Source: Herbaspirillum seropedicae
GTDB taxonomy: Bacteria > Pseudomonadota > Gammaproteobacteria > Burkholderiales > Burkholderiaceae_D
Direction of reading: 5' to 3'
Length of the DNA: 64,000 bases
Assembly: GCF_001040945.1 (NCBI RefSeq)
Contig: NZ_CP011930.1
Coordinates: forward strand, 1,178,001 to 1,242,000
Made by a program: the position numbers and the translations under genes. The notes below the pieces were generated by a model. The model searched no databases. It had not been told where the DNA came from and was given only the letters and a program-made list of their open reading frames with translations. Positions 63,858-64,000 of the stretch are shown here, in pieces (the stretch's first letter is position 1; every line of letters begins with the position of its first letter).

Positions 63858-64000
63858 CGCCTGTTTGAAGAAGGGAGTCAGGCGGCGTTGATTGACAAGC
63901 CCTGCTGCGCGCTATAAGTTCGTGGCCAACTCTGCATGGCGCAACGCTGAGGGAGGCGCGCCATTCCAAGCAGCCACCGCACCACCTCTGGGGAGAGGAA
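63858..64000 (+). other. Start of next upstream region, possible promoter and leader RNA
   Basis: No gene begins before the window edge. TTGACA (63892-63897) and TATAAG (63913-63918) could form a promoter although the 15-bp gap is short. The last bases, CACCTCTGGGGAGAGG, resemble the opening of glycine-riboswitch aptamers (CCUCUGGAGAG in known examples), but the element is cut off and cannot be confirmed. Confidence 0.3.

Overview
The window is 64 kb of GC-rich chromosomal DNA from a free-living or plant-associated Gram-negative bacterium. Gene content (ribose-type ABC uptake, MocR-type GabR, PotABCD-like transporter, GntR/GntP gluconate genes, outer-membrane and type I secreted proteins) and codon use fit a Betaproteobacterium, most likely Herbaspirillum or a close relative in Oxalobacteraceae. 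That assignment is recognition, not a search result. I saw no rRNA, tRNA, CRISPR, transposase or phage gene.

Region 1 (1-3.5 kb) is the end of a pentitol operon: the tail of a sugar ABC permease, a ribitol 2-dehydrogenase, a D-ribulokinase-like FGGY kinase and a second short-chain dehydrogenase. Region 2 (3.5-11.8 kb) holds small independent units: an OsmB-like lipoprotein, a secreted alpha/beta hydrolase overlapping an outer-membrane protein, a divergent AraC regulator/MFS exporter pair, a GST - PNPOx-like - LysR group, and a Phd/VapC toxin-antitoxin pair. Region 3 (11.8-21.1 kb) is a GABA module transcribed leftwards: gabT, ABC ATPase, binding protein, two permeases, gabD, with divergent gabR. 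Hairpins or REP-like repeats sit in three of its intercistronic gaps. A zinc-type oxidoreductase and a CorC-family membrane protein follow (21.3-23.8 kb).

Region 4 (24-54.4 kb) dominates the window. Two giant surface or secreted proteins lie in tandem on the minus strand (7,910 and 1,882 aa), followed by a small XRE regulator. Their C-terminal modules are paralogous and end in an RTX-like type I secretion region. The larger one begins with a BapA-type prefix domain and a hydrophobic/Gly plug, and most of its length (about 5,150 aa) is an alpha-helical repeat array organised as three-unit super-repeats, itself enlarged by duplication of multi-kilobase blocks. No type I secretion apparatus is in the window.

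Region 5 (55-64 kb) has a periplasmic gamma-glutamyltransferase, then a gluconate/idonate regulon: a GntR-type LacI repressor (minus) facing gntP-type permease, gluconokinase, gluconate 5-dehydrogenase and idonate 5-dehydrogenase. Two GntR-like operators overlap a good promoter upstream of the permease. A palindromic REP-like family with a CCGTTCGGACTGAGTAG core recurs in four intergenic places.
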